Assembly (NCBI RefSeq): GCF_000149955.1
Contig: NC_030999.1
Span: forward strand, 1,197,282-1,261,281
DNA: 64,000 nucleotides
Reading direction: 5' to 3'
DNA from: Fusarium oxysporum f. sp. lycopersici 4287
Taxonomy: Eukaryota; Ascomycota; Sordariomycetes; Hypocreales; Nectriaceae
Below the pieces are notes generated by a model. The model was not told the DNA's origin. It worked only from the letters and a program-made list of their open reading frames with translations, and searched no databases. The translations under genes and the position numbers were made by a program. Positions 20,180 to 31,798 of this stretch are shown here, in pieces. Numbering within the stretch: position 1 is the first letter of the stretch; every line of letters starts with the position of its first letter.

Positions 20180-22255
20180 CAGCCCCCAGATCAAATCCAA
20201 TCAAACAAATTGCCAAACAAATCAATCAACTATGCCAAAATTTTATTTCAATCAAACAAATACAAAATCCTCGATTTGAAATAACATTTGATATATTTGA
20301 TACACAATATGCCATCCAGCGTCCATGCTGCCAGACCGTTGACCGCGCTTTCACAGCTTACCCGGAACCTGGCTGGTGAGCGACCCCAGCCAATCAAAGT
20401 CATCCATCAAGCCTTCCATTAGTGAGCTACCCCAGTACCACGGTCAGGCTGGTGGGGGAGAAAGTAGCTCCTTAACTTTTACGTCCCGTCCTAGCGACAT
20501 CAAGTCGCGTCAGTGCTAGTTTGTTTACCTTTCAATGCGTACCATTCCTCCCACCAGTCGACGCCTAACCCGATGGAATCCGACGACATCATGCTTCCTT
20601 CGCCTCCACCCTCTGCCTTTTCTTTTCTTCGACCACCGAGGAATTTGGCGAGTCAATTCGAGCTGACGACGCAGTCGGCATTGCCAGACCACCCTACTGT
20701 TGCAGATCTTCCGCGAGCAGTGTGGAGGAACAAACGATATGTTTTGGAAGAGTCCTTGTCCCGGAAGGGCTCGAAGGGCCGGAAGAGCTGGATCAAGCGC
20801 CATGGATTTTTTCTTGTTGAGATCGACACTAACGATAGTCCTTTGAGTCCTTACTGGGCCTGTCGTTTGTGTGACGCGAAGGGTCAGCCTGAGTTCTTCG
20901 CCGCTGCTGCTACGAGTTCGGCAGCGGACCATCTCCGCAAGTATGTGAATGTGAATGTGACGTCGCGAGCTTGAGCATTATTGACCAACGCCAGGTCTCA
21001 CAGGATTTTCGAGAGCAGTCAAGCAGCTGATCCAGATCTGTCAACCGATGAATCTGAACGGCCTAAGCGACGACGCTTGCAGTACAGCGCCGTGCCGCGT
21101 GCTAGAGTCAAGATGATCCGAGAACTGAGCCTGGGACTTCTGATCAACACCAATGTTCCTTTTTCCTTCTTCAGCGATACATTCTTTCAGCAGCTCGCTT
21201 GGCAGCTTGACCCTCACCTAGCTGACCAGATACCATGGAGCCGGCAATCGATGGGCCGTTTGCTGGATGACACGTACAAGTCTAAGAAAGATGAGATCAA
21301 GCAGGAGCTCTCAGATGCCCTTACTAAAATCCATCTGGGGTTCGACCTGTGGACATCGCCTAATCGGCATGCTGTTATGGCAGTCACAGCTCATTTTCTT
21401 GACCGCCAGGGCAAGCACCAGTCGCGCCTATTGGCACTCCGTCGCCAGCTAGGGTGTCATAGCGGAGAAAGTCTTGCGGTGACGCTCGGGCAAGTTGTGC
21501 GAGAATGGAAGATAGAGGACCGAGTCGGAACCGTGATCTCGGACAACGCATCTTCAAACGACAGCTGTCTCGTGAACTTTTACGGAGATCTCGACGCAGA
21601 GATGAGTCTGGCGGACGTTCGGGCCAGACGTATGCGCTGCTATGGGCATATCCTGAACCTGGTTGCTCGCGCCTTTCTCTACGGCGAAGATTTCGAGTCT
21701 TTCGAGGCCGAATCGCAGGTATTTGATCTTCTCGGCCGGCGCGAGGATGACCTACGACACTGGAGAAAGAAAGGGCCGGTGGGAAAGCTCCACAATGTTG
21801 TCAAATTCATCAGATCTTCCCCTCAGAGGTGTGAGCTCTTCAAAAGGATCTCACGCGAGAACGACGAAGCACGAGAATACCTCTTGGCGAGTGAGTCGAC
21901 GGCAGAGCTAGAGGTCGTAATGAATAACGATACGAGATGGAACTCCACTTATCTCATGATCTCTCGAGCGCTCGTCAAGCAGGGAGACATCAGGGCGTTC
22001 TTGGTCCACCCAGAAGTGGAGAAATGGCTACCGGAGGCCGACATGCTGAAGGGAGATGACTGGAGACTGTTGGCAGAAATCAAACTTATTCTTGAGCCAT
22101 TCTATCTACAGACTATGAGAACGCAGGGCTGGGGCAGCGAAGGAGGTAACGGACGGCTCTGGGAAGTGATGACGGGTATGGAGTACTTGCTGGAACACCT
22201 AGAGGATCGGAAGCTGTTCCATCATGCCGTTCCAGACGAGGCAGGGGGGCAGGAC
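20180..22255 (+). mobile_element. hAT element 1, truncated by hAT element 2
   Basis: The putative left end CAGCCCCCAGATCAAATCC (20180) is followed by repeated CAATCAAACAAAT subterminal motifs and about 280 bp of leader, then a transposase gene cut at 22255. The right part should lie beyond the inserted element, in or after the gap at 25234, but I cannot see it. The left boundary is tentative. Confidence 0.55.
20573..22255 (+). pseudogene. hAT transposase 1, C-terminus cut off
   Basis: Exons 20573-20940 and 20995-22255 with a 54-nt intron (GTATGT...GCCAG); ATG start at MESDDIM. The N-terminus holds a BED-type zinc finger (YWACRLCDAKG...DHLRKSHRI, C-x2-C...H-x4-H-like). The catalytic domain includes IHLGFDLWTSPNRHA (first Asp), VISDNASSNDS (second Asp) and RCYGHILNLVARAFL. 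The frame is open up to the point where CAGGGTTC of hAT element 2 begins; the C-terminal dimerisation domain and the last acidic residue are missing, so the gene is inactivated by insertion rather than by point mutation. It is a different subfamily from hAT element 2. Confidence 0.85.
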
Positions 22256-25233
22256 CAGGGTTCAAATCCACGACACTCCACGACACATTTGTGAATATGG
22301 CGTGGATATGGATGCTGACTAATAACTTCGATGTGGAATGGGTGGAAATGGATCCATTATGGAAATGAATCCATATTGTGGAATTTGTGGAATGGAAACC
22401 TACTTTGTCTAACAATGGTAATTAGTGGATCGCATCCATGCCTTGGTGACGTCGATGTTTTTGTCACTCGTCCATTAGAATCCTATCTAGCGACCCGATC
22501 AAACCGGCGCGCAACCAACTCCGTAGTGTCTGGCAAAGCCCAATTGTACTGGCATCTAGCCTATTGCGGCTCTTGGTAACCATGCGGCCAGTGGTCGAGA
22601 ATAGCCTCTCACACTCGGCTGACATTGGTGGCACAGTAAGCAGATCCAAGGCCATCCTAGACAACCGGGGGTATTTGAGTCGCCTTATGTGCCAGTATTC
22701 GTAGGGATCTGTGACAGAAGCATCAGCATCCTCGATATCACGCTGCCACTGCTCGTATTCATCAAGATCCAGACCGCCAACTGAGGACCTAGGGGATTGA
22801 GCTGGGGATCGAATTGGCGACTCGGTAACAGAAATCCCTCCAGTCGTCAGTCCTCGCTTCTTTGTGCGCCACGCTGTGAACTTGTTTCTTGAGGTCTTCA
22901 GCCGCTTATTGGCAGGCAACTCAATCTCTGGGTCATCAACCTCCAGGTCCCTATACTCTCTCTCCCAGAGATCCTGGACCATCTCCTTCGCCTTGGTAAT
23001 CCACAATTGTCTTTCGTCGTCGTCTCCCCACAAATCGTCAAACAGTGCCCACCGGTAGGCAGGATGAAGAACTGCAGCGCCATAGATCAGGGGGCTATCA
23101 TTCAGGTGCTCGTAGTATTCGTTCAATTTGAGCCAACCCAGGTTGATGTTGACAGCGAGGTGATGGCCGTGCGGAAAATTGGCGACTGCTCTTTTCGCGG
23201 ATTCGAGGGTTTCGAGAAGAAATTCGTACGCGTGAATAAGATCCCAGCTTGTTCCTGTACAAGCCATCTGTTAAAATAAGAATCGGGCCGCTTTTGAGAA
23301 GTCTAAGGCTTACCAGACAGTGGAGGGTCGATCTCGTTTTCCTCGACCTTTCTCCGGTGTTTTCCCTGTCCATCGCCCTCAAGGCCTCTCACAACCAGCT
23401 GGAAGTCAAGCAAAATGTCGTAAAGAGTCCCGAGCACATGCCAATCATCAGGTGTCATGCGATTCTCTTCCTTCAGGAAGAAGGGCAGCTTGGAGCCCTT
23501 TTTGATGTGGCCAGCTCTCGTCAAGTTGACCTTCTCCCACTCGTTTGACGCTCTCTGGACAAAAGAATTATAAAATGGCCTCAAGAGGAGAGCGCGTTCA
23601 ATCATCGAGAATTGAGAAAGCCACCGGGTAGCATTGTCGACCACAACTCCAACTGGACGGTGTTTCTTGAGCTGAGCGTCATCAGAGAGTTGGCTCTCGA
23701 CAGCCTGTACCTTCTTGAGCATATCGGTCCACGTGTCCGATCTGCTCACCTCCTAGGTCTTCGTGAGTATAACAAATAAAGCCGGGGACTCAGCCACCTA
23801 CAACAGCAAAGTTATGCCATTTTCCAACAGAGCCTCGCCTCCTCCAGACTTCATGCTCCTTCGCTGCCGTGTGAAGTCCTTCGAAGACCTCTTTCTCGAA
23901 AGCATCCGGGTTCTTGCCATACAGCATCTGTTTCACTACTATGTTGACAACGTGGCCAACGCAGCGAACCCATCGCTTCTCCCAGTCGAAGCCAAACTCT
24001 AATCCAAGCTCCCCCATCGAGGTTTTATTGTTACCGGCATTATCCAATGTGAAATACCCGAGTTTATCGCTGATCTCGTACTCCCGAATGATCTCGATAA
24101 TCTGCCCGGCGATATTCTCGCCTGTGTGCCGCTCTGTAAGCTCAGGCAGTCCGAGGACACACTTCTGTGGCCGATTATTTGAATCCCGAAACACACATGT
24201 GATGCCGTATAAGGCGTGTCGGTTACCAGACTTCCAGCCATCGTACTGGATATGGATCTGTCCCGGACTCTTTCGCAAAGCATCTTTCACTCTTTCCATG
24301 TTGTTGGTAAATTCTCGTTCTGCGATGGCACGCACGGTCACGTCAGTAATGTTAGCTTTTGTGATCTCGACAGATGGATTGAGGTAGTTGAAGATGTCTC
24401 GAAGATCTTGATCGTTGACGATCGAGAAGGATTGGTTAGAGTTGACAATCCAGTTGACAAGTTTCTGCTGGAATACAGTTTTGTCGAAACGTTTGATCAA
24501 GGTATTGATCAAATCTTGTTCCTTCGGCTCCTTCGGGTTCAACTGTAGGATTGTTGCAATGGACTGATGTGCTTTCTCGGATGCCTTTGTAGGCTTTTGC
24601 CTCTTGCCTGTCGGATCCATGATGCCATTGTGGTCCGTGTACAGGTGACCCTCAGCGTTCTGCAACCCTTTGATGGCGTAACTCTTTGGCCTCGGCCGCT
24701 TTTGCTTGATGCAAAGGCAACACACCCATCGGCGTTCCCCCTTATCGGCATGCTGGATATCGTAGCCGAACTGATATACCCATTGACGCACTTGGCCGTC
24801 TCTCTCCGTCAAGGTCCAGCCTTTGTAGAGCTGAAAGAGTCGTTGATTGTCTTCTTCTGTACGTTCTGGAACGGGTGTGGTTGACTTGGTAGGATGAAGG
24901 GTGGCCATTTCGGTTTGGAGTAGTCAGGGCGTGAGTAATAGTAAACCCTCCTAGAATAGACTTGTTTGAACTTTGTGTACGGGTAAAACGGAGTGGAAAA
25001 TTGTTGCTATTGCGTTGTTATTGGCTATGGAAAGTACTTAGGGTATGCGCTATTTCACAAGGAAATCCAGGTATTTTCAAACCCCACCTAAATTTCCATT
25101 CCTTTCCACAATTTCCACATGTGGAACATGTGGAAGGGGTTCCGTGGCGTGGATGTGGAAAAGCTGAAGCCTACGTGGAATGGAATGGAATGGATATGGA
25201 TCCACATTATGGATCCATATGTGGATTTCGTGG
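22256..25233 (-). mobile_element. hAT element 2, nested in hAT element 1; right end in gap
   Basis: The left end is CAGGGTTCAAATCCACGAC followed by repeated GTGGAATGG-type motifs. On the right, the same kind of GTGGAATGGA-rich subterminal sequence runs up to GTGGATTTCGTGG, where the gap starts, so the last bases and the 8-bp target duplication cannot be checked. The transposase gene is intact, so this could be an autonomous element. Its left 95 bp recur at 12032-12126 and an internal piece recurs at 1341-1487. Confidence 0.8.
22464..24908 (-). CDS. Intact hAT transposase (778 aa)
   Basis: Three exons: 24908-23802, 23752-23314 and 23254-22464 (2337 nt). The introns are 49 nt (GTAGGT...CCTAG) and 59 nt (GTAAGC...TACAG) and the splice phases agree. 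Domains: BED-like zinc finger (RRWVCCLCIKQKR, then GHLYTDHNG) at about residues 60-100; RNase-H-like catalytic core with IHIQYDGWKSGNRHA (Asp) and YFTLDNAGNNKTSM (Asp), RCVGHVVNIVVKQ; and the C-terminal hATC dimerisation domain, YWHIRRLKYPRLSRMALDLL followed by SAECERLFSTTGRM. Length and order are those of complete fungal hAT (Restless/Tol-like) transposases. It would excise and insert the element in the nucleus. No lesion is visible, the best candidate for an active transposase here. Confidence 0.88.
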
Positions 25234-26233
25234 NNNNNNNNNNNNNNNNNNNNNNNNNNNNNNNNNNNNNNNNNNNNNNNNNNNNNNNNNNNNNNNNNNN
25301 NNNNNNNNNNNNNNNNNNNNNNNNNNNNNNNNNNNNNNNNNNNNNNNNNNNNNNNNNNNNNNNNNNNNNNNNNNNNNNNNNNNNNNNNNNNNNNNNNNNN
25401 NNNNNNNNNNNNNNNNNNNNNNNNNNNNNNNNNNNNNNNNNNNNNNNNNNNNNNNNNNNNNNNNNNNNNNNNNNNNNNNNNNNNNNNNNNNNNNNNNNNN
25501 NNNNNNNNNNNNNNNNNNNNNNNNNNNNNNNNNNNNNNNNNNNNNNNNNNNNNNNNNNNNNNNNNNNNNNNNNNNNNNNNNNNNNNNNNNNNNNNNNNNN
25601 NNNNNNNNNNNNNNNNNNNNNNNNNNNNNNNNNNNNNNNNNNNNNNNNNNNNNNNNNNNNNNNNNNNNNNNNNNNNNNNNNNNNNNNNNNNNNNNNNNNN
25701 NNNNNNNNNNNNNNNNNNNNNNNNNNNNNNNNNNNNNNNNNNNNNNNNNNNNNNNNNNNNNNNNNNNNNNNNNNNNNNNNNNNNNNNNNNNNNNNNNNNN
25801 NNNNNNNNNNNNNNNNNNNNNNNNNNNNNNNNNNNNNNNNNNNNNNNNNNNNNNNNNNNNNNNNNNNNNNNNNNNNNNNNNNNNNNNNNNNNNNNNNNNN
25901 NNNNNNNNNNNNNNNNNNNNNNNNNNNNNNNNNNNNNNNNNNNNNNNNNNNNNNNNNNNNNNNNNNNNNNNNNNNNNNNNNNNNNNNNNNNNNNNNNNNN
26001 NNNNNNNNNNNNNNNNNNNNNNNNNNNNNNNNNNNNNNNNNNNNNNNNNNNNNNNNNNNNNNNNNNNNNNNNNNNNNNNNNNNNNNNNNNNNNNNNNNNN
26101 NNNNNNNNNNNNNNNNNNNNNNNNNNNNNNNNNNNNNNNNNNNNNNNNNNNNNNNNNNNNNNNNNNNNNNNNNNNNNNNNNNNNNNNNNNNNNNNNNNNN
26201 NNNNNNNNNNNNNNNNNNNNNNNNNNNNNNNNN
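25234..26233. other. Assembly gap (1000 N)
   Basis: The run is exactly 1000 N. It hides the right end of hAT element 2 and, if present, the remainder of hAT element 1. Confidence 0.99.
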
Positions 26234-26236
26234 CAT

Positions 26237-26305
26237 AAACCTGTAACTGCCGAAAAAAAAAAAAAAGAAAATAATAAGGTTTAATTGCCATGCAGGCCAC
26301 AGCAT
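26237..26305 (+). repeat. Shared block, copy 1
   Basis: The sequence AACCTGTAACTGCCG, an A-run, AATAAGGTTTAATTGCCATG and CAGGCCACAGCA matches 36385-36435 with small changes and a different A-run length. Both copies lie upstream of members of the same large gene family (starts at 28038 and 36543), so it may be part of that repeat unit. Confidence 0.5.
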
Positions 26306-26431
26306 CAGTGTTGTAAGTAAGGGCAGGGTTGAGATGGTCATGAATGTCAGTGAGATTTCAGTCGCAGGTCAATACCACAGATAAAAATCCACAACAAATC
26401 CGCCACTGCGAAAGATGATGTGTAAGTCATG

Positions 26432-26574
26432 TCCAACGGCTGGCGTTCATTCGAGGCCGGGCCACGGGTTTGCATTGGGCAACATCTTGCCACCGTCGAG
26501 ATAAAGCTGGCCATGGTACTGGTAGCGAGATGCTTCGATGTCGAGTGTGCATGGGAAGAATGGGATCGGATCAG
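26432..26574 (+). pseudogene. Cytochrome P450 heme-binding exon fragment
   Basis: The frame reads NGWRSFEAGPRVCIGQHLAT and continues through ATVEIKLAMVLVARCFDVEC to WDRI. This is the P450 heme-binding loop (F-x-x-G-P-R-x-C-I-G) and L-helix. A normal-looking donor GTAAGT follows at 26575, but upstream the frame meets a stop at once and no downstream exon is recognisable. It is a leftover of a P450 gene unrelated to the two complete ones in this window. Confidence 0.7.
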
Positions 26575-28037
26575 GTAAGTCCGTTACAACCCTGCAAGTG
26601 GCTTGCCATTGCGGCCAATCCTATCAAGAATAACTGAACGTATGTCTCCACTATCCACTCTCAGCTAACCTTACTTCGAGCACCTGTGTCAGTACTCAAT
26701 ACTCTCAACAATTGCTCTTCTCGATGCCCGATTTTTTTCCATTTGTTCTCGACAATTGTCTATACAGCACTTAGCGTTGAGAATCATCGCACTGTTCTTC
26801 AACTAGATTCACTATTTGTAAAGGTCCTAGAAGACACAGAAAAGATACCAGCTAGAATCTAGCTTCCTTCGATCCTTACACCGATGGCGACCATATAATG
26901 TCAGTTTAAATAAAGGCCCAATAAATATTACTCTATATAGCCCAATGAAACCATGGTACCTCGCATCAGCCAGGTATTATAATGTCTAAATCGTGTTATC
27001 CTTTGTCAGTACGTCTATCCTACATTTTTTAGTGACTGATACCGAAGACCAATGGTATTGCGTTTAACTGAACGGTCGACCCACCGAACCAATAGAATAT
27101 CGAATAACTGAACGTACAGACCCCACTCTACCCAACCCTGCCGATAAATTGACCAGGATGCTAGGGTTGGGAGTAAAGTCGCATCCAGTCTAAGAATAAC
27201 GAGTCTGGAGATGCCATACAATATACAATGACCGTACAAAAATTACGACTACGCATCAAGGTTCATTAGAGTCACTCCTTTCCTTATTTAATACACGAGT
27301 CAAGACGTTTTCCCTAATTTCCTCTGCCTGCTAGCTTGGCGCTCAAGGTGACTCGTGATCAATCAAAACTCCTACAGGAAAGTCACGATATTTGCAGGAC
27401 TGAAGAATTCATCGTTCAATATCTCTCAGCCCTCGGCCATGGCATAAATCGAGCGTCAGGTATCTCGTTTTACTTCATATCATTATGATTTCGATGTTTG
27501 ACAGTGGAATATGAAAAACAATATCGACAAATATCTTATTTTATTAAAGAAATCACTTAGCTTATCAAGCCAAGGAAGGATAAAAGAAAAACCCCCCCCA
27601 ACAAGAAAGGACATCAAACAAAGTATAACGTTATAAGTATCAGTAGTCATATTAATTTATCCTAAAATCATCGCTGATTTTTTATTTGTATTTGTTATAG
27701 ACATTTAGAATTATTTACGACCATGTCTACCCTAGGTTCGTCCATGTACCGTAAATTTTCAGCTGGTTGTTTTCTCAAACGCTACACCCCTGCTAGTTTC
27801 TACCCTCTTAATCTCAAACTTCCTATCAGCACTCATTATACTGTGTAGATCAGCAACGTCACATAGGAAAAAGCAAAGAAAGCGTGAACTCGAAAGTAGG
27901 CCCTGCTGTTGCATATAGACGTGAGGTTCAAGTAAATAAACAAGTAAACAAGTAAACAAACACATCAAGTAGAGCATTCTATTATTCGTTATTTCTCTCC
28001 TTGTTCCACAAAGACAACTCTGTCAACGCGCGCTAGA
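26575..28037. other. Long stretch without a recognised gene
   Basis: About 1.46 kb, AT-leaning, with short frames only. The motif GAATAACTGAACGTA recurs at about 26628 and 27103, a hint of old repeat DNA. The last about 100 bp include a run of AAGTAAACAAG repeats. Confidence 0.4.
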
Positions 28038-29303
28038 ATGGGTCGTCGTCCATTAACAGAAGGCCAAAAGGCAGAAAAGGCCGCTCGTAGGCGAGAACGA
28101 GAGCGACAGCAGCGTCTGGTAGCCCGCCAGGCTAAACAGATAGAAGATGCCGAGACCCATATAGTCAGCCAATCGTTCCCGGAAACAATCCTGGAGGATC
28201 CAGTTGTTTCAAGCATGTCTCTCCATCTTTCCATCCGTACTCTACGTGACTTTACTTATAATTATCGATAGGTAATGATGGCCAGCCGTCTAGCCGAACC
28301 GACCCACTCCCAATTGACAGACAGCCGCCGTTGCACGCCACTCGCTCGCGTCGCCGAAGCCCACGTCTCGCTAGTGAACCGCCCTTGACGATTGACGAAT
28401 CAATCATCTTAGCGGATGGGGCATTTCACAGACCGGATACAACCGCGCGACTGCGAGCACCCGTGCGACCGATTAGCGAACAAATACCTGCCGATACAAT
28501 CTGTGTTGCGACGCCATACTCTGCAAACATAGGCTACCGGGAAGCAGCCGAAACTAACGAGGATGAAGAGACCTCTGCAGCGGAAACCCCAGACTCTAGG
28601 ACACCTTTGCAAAGTGAACAAATAGCTGCGACGCCCGTCAGCCGTTACGAGGTAGACCATATCGTATCACCCTGCTCGCAGACACGTCTCCGTGTCCAAC
28701 GATACCGCGATCGACGGCATGCTACAAGATTACAACAAATCTTCCAAGAAGCTACAGAATGTCAAGATCTACCATTCACTCATGAGCTCTCTGCTTTGAG
28801 CCTTCGAGACGATGCGACACCGTCCTTGTCCCTGCCTGCTGATATACCGGACAACGAGCCCAGACCCTCGTCGGTGCCGGCACCTGAGTCTGAGCCGGAG
28901 TTTGATATCGAAACAAGCGTCCTACCCTTGTCATCTTCAGCCCTGTCTAATGTTAATCTCTTAACAGAAGACGAAGAGGATAACAGGTCCGAGGCCTCCG
29001 TATTGGAGGATGATGCCGCATCACAACCGATGACACCATCGTTAACATCACCTAGCTCTAGTCGACACCATAGCTCCTCATCATCATCCCAATCGAGAGG
29101 TAGCCTTCTTTTGTCGAGGTCGAACTCATCTGTGTGGTCGGATCTATCTGGATTACCCTCGGATGAGCCCGAGGATTTGATCCTTAGCGATTTCCTCCAG
29201 GCGATTTCCAACCAGGATACGGCTGGCGGTCCTGATTTCTTACGTGCACAAAGCGGCGTTTATGATCGTGTGCTCCGAAAATTCTTTAACCACCAGTGCA
29301 GCT
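28038..29303 (+). pseudogene. N-terminal region of the large repeat family, fused to a kinase remnant
   Basis: The frame starts at ATG 28038 with a basic helix (RPLTEGQKAEKAARRRERER...) like the one in the gene at 36543. After a probable intron near 28200-28280 (exact sites unclear) it is open to 29314. The middle is Ser/Glu-rich and low complexity. The end reads SDFLQAISNQDTAGGPDFLR and RKFFNHQCSC, followed by T|GTAAGC, the same place and phase as the intron in the copy at 16508-17038. Instead of the family's second exon, a protein-kinase remnant follows in a different frame. I interpret this as a truncated family member joined to a kinase fragment. It could be a spliced fusion gene, but the phases do not fit. 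The encoded role is unknown. Confidence 0.5.
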
Positions 29304-29307
29304 GTAA

Positions 29308-30860
29308 GCCATAGAATCAACCGTCTCCCCTGAGGTTATAAAAACCCTGCTGACAAACATCTCAAATAGGCCCGAGTTCGCACGAGCGTGCCGAGCCGGA
29401 AAACACCCACACCCTCCAGGAACATACCGGTATGGTCTTCTTACTACTGGCGAGGCCATCGTGTTTCTCAAGGTTGACTTGGACGAACCTGAGACGCTGT
29501 ACTATCACCTAGCAGAGCCTGGTCCGGAGGTGTCGGCACATCCAAACAACGTCCATATATGCACGGCTGTCGGTCAATATCTGGCGTTCACCCTTATGGC
29601 TCTCGGTTCGCCTGGAGAACGACGGGGGAATAGGCAGGAGGAACGTCTAAAAGCCATGAAGAACTTGAAGACGTGGGCTGAGGACTTCGAATCGACATTG
29701 CGTTCTATCCCAGAAAATGAACGATCGGCGTCATCAGACTACTCACCTGGCCATGAACCTACCACCTACAAGGATGTCAATCGGTCGCCGGCCTTGCTTC
29801 GCAAGAGGACACGTCGAACAGCCGCGTGCCAGGCTGGCGAGGGGTCGTTGAGGAAGGACGACAGGCAGGAACCATCTGATGACGAGTCGGCGCCCAGGCC
29901 ACCGGACACGCCTACGCCAAGCGGACGAAACACAAGACAAGGAACTAGGCGGAGCCAGCGACTAGCGTTACTGGCGTTACGGCCGCGCGGAGGAGGAGGC
30001 GGCGAGCAGGGTCGGCAGTACTGTACGCAGAAATGTCTTGTCGGGATGGTCAAGGGTGGTTTTCTCGACCCAAAGTGCCCGAACGTGGCACTTCACGGCA
30101 AGAGCTGTGCTCCCGCCGCCCGCGCACGTCATCCTGTCGATCACAAGGAGTGGCTTCGCCTACTCTGGAAGCAGCTGAAACAGTCGCTCGACGACGGGAT
30201 CAGGCCACTGGGGGAGGGTGGTGCGCGGGGTGTGGTTTTCCAAGTGACCCTACTTGCGCATGGCTACACCTTTGTCAGCAAGGGCACGGTGCGGGCTTTC
30301 ATCAAAGATCTCGAGCACGAGGCTGCTGTCTACGAGCGTCTCAAACCAATCCAAGGCGTCCACGTGCCTGTTTTCCTGGGTGCCATTGACCTTGGATCGA
30401 TGAACAAGACTTACTACTATGACCACCGGGCCTACGTAGTGCACATGACATTTCTGTCCTGGGGAGGCTGCAGCATCGACAGAGCACAGAGAATTGGCGA
30501 CACGGACAGGCCGCTCGAAGACGAGGCCATTCGGTCGTTGAGAGCCATGCATCGAGAGGGCGTGGTCCACAAAGATGTGCGACTTGCAAACATGTTATTC
30601 AATCCTGAGACAAACAGGGTTATGGTGATCGACTTTGAACGGGCTTTGCTCCTCAAGCCGCCTCGGCGTCCGTTGGCGCAGCTGGTGCCAAACAAGCGAG
30701 CGTGGAAGTCGGAGACGATGATGGATGCCAAGAAGGTGACTGGCGATTCAAGCAGGCGAAGTCAGCCAAGTCAAAAGCTTTTCAGAGGATATTTGGTTGG
30801 CAAAGACGGCGTTCTTGGAGTGGAATGCTGACCGATGGGCACGCGTCGCGAGAGCGCCTT
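29308..30860 (+). pseudogene. Fungal protein-kinase-like remnant with frameshift
   Basis: One frame is open from just after a TAA at 29305 to about 30775. It carries PEFARACRAGKHPHPPGTYR, a region of unknown function, a Cys pair segment (YCTQKCLVGMVKGGFLDPKC), then a kinase fold: PLGEGGARGVVFQV (nucleotide loop), an Ala-Phe-Ile-Lys strand with DLEHEAAVYERL, the catalytic loop VVHKDVRLANMLF and VIDFERALLL in place of DFG. Near 30775 the frame shifts, and the family-like end SFSEDIWLAKTAFLEWNAD is read one frame over, ending near 30860. There is no usable ATG at the 5' end. This kinase family is abundant and repeat-associated in Eurotiales-type genomes; its function is not known to me. Confidence 0.65.
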
Positions 30861-30924
30861 GCTAGCAAATCTACAGTCAATCACCCTGCACTTCTATTCA
30901 TAAATCGTCATGGACCCCAAATTC

Positions 30925-31250
30925 CGAGGTTCTTCCCTGCCGCCGCGACAGTCGACTACGAGCTACAACTTGGTTACTGGAGATTGTGGACTGCGTCAGC
31001 AGATGTAGTGACGCGCGAGAGAATTCTGGTCGGTGGAAAAAGTTCGACAATAGATTGCCCCCGAACCCGCTGACGGGTGACGGGCTTGAGAAATACAGCA
31101 CCTTTTGTGCCATTGGTATGCTGGATGGTGAAGGAAGCGGGGTTTCCCTGTACCTAGCTAGCTCAGCACGTCTTTTGCTCCAGTAGGAGATCTGGCTTCG
31201 TTACAGCCACCCAGACGAAAAATAAATAAACAAACAAACAAATACCATGG
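30925..31250 (+). repeat. SINE-like retroposon, 5'-truncated copy
   Basis: This segment matches the 3' half of the retroposon at 41435-42085 almost base for base over about 300 bp (CCGAGGTTCTTCCCTGCCGC ... CACCCAGACGAAAAATA). It ends in a different simple tail, (AAAT/AAAC)n instead of (CATA)n. It starts directly behind the kinase remnant. 5' truncation and a variable simple-repeat tail fit retroposition by a LINE. Confidence 0.75.
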
Positions 31251-31498
31251 TATTGAGATTTCTCCAAACCATACCAAGTCTTGGCGGTATTTACCATACC
31301 AATACCAACTCATACCAGACCATTCCGATCACTGTCATCAGACGTCAGTGTTTGCCTCTCATATCCTGTCTGGCATGTTCTAATCAGCCTCAGTAGTAAC
31401 CAAGGGTCGTTTGATAAACCCCCCGTTACTCTAGATTCGATTAGCCCCACGCTCACTGCACCGCCTAAAGTCCACCTTGAACGTGACCTCGAGAGCTT

Positions 31499-31798
31499 GT
31501 GGATAAAGCGAATGAGAAAGGCAGCAGCCTCCTGGACCGTGGCGAAACGCTTATCAAGGATAAAGCGTCAACCATAGGCACGGCTTTTGATGGAACAGAA
31601 ACCTTGATCTCGGGGAAGCTTGATGAAGTAAAGTCTCGAGTCTTGAGCGCTATGAGTGAGGTTGTGACACATATAAATGAACCTGGCGACGGGGGGCGCG
31701 ACAGAGACAATAGTGCGGCTAGTCTAGACGTCCAGCGAAGCGTCGGCGCAGCTGCCGCTGTTCTATGCGCCATATTCATCGGTTTCATCGCCACTTAA
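31499..31798 (+). other. Open frame with C-terminal membrane segment, possibly a gene end
   Basis: The frame encodes an amphipathic helical stretch (DEVKSRVLSAMSEVV, preceded by repeated Gly/Lys/Asp segments) and ends in a clear hydrophobic anchor VGAAAAVLCAIFIGFIAT. No ATG opens it before residue 51, and an in-frame TGA lies 15 bases upstream of 31499, so an upstream exon would be needed. It may be the last exon of a tail-anchored protein or a fragment. I do not recognise a family. Confidence 0.35.

Noticed and set aside
24962..26341. Several 350-440 codon frames crossing the 1000-N gap on both strands
   Set aside because: They are made almost wholly of undetermined bases; only the hAT subterminal repeat is real sequence there.
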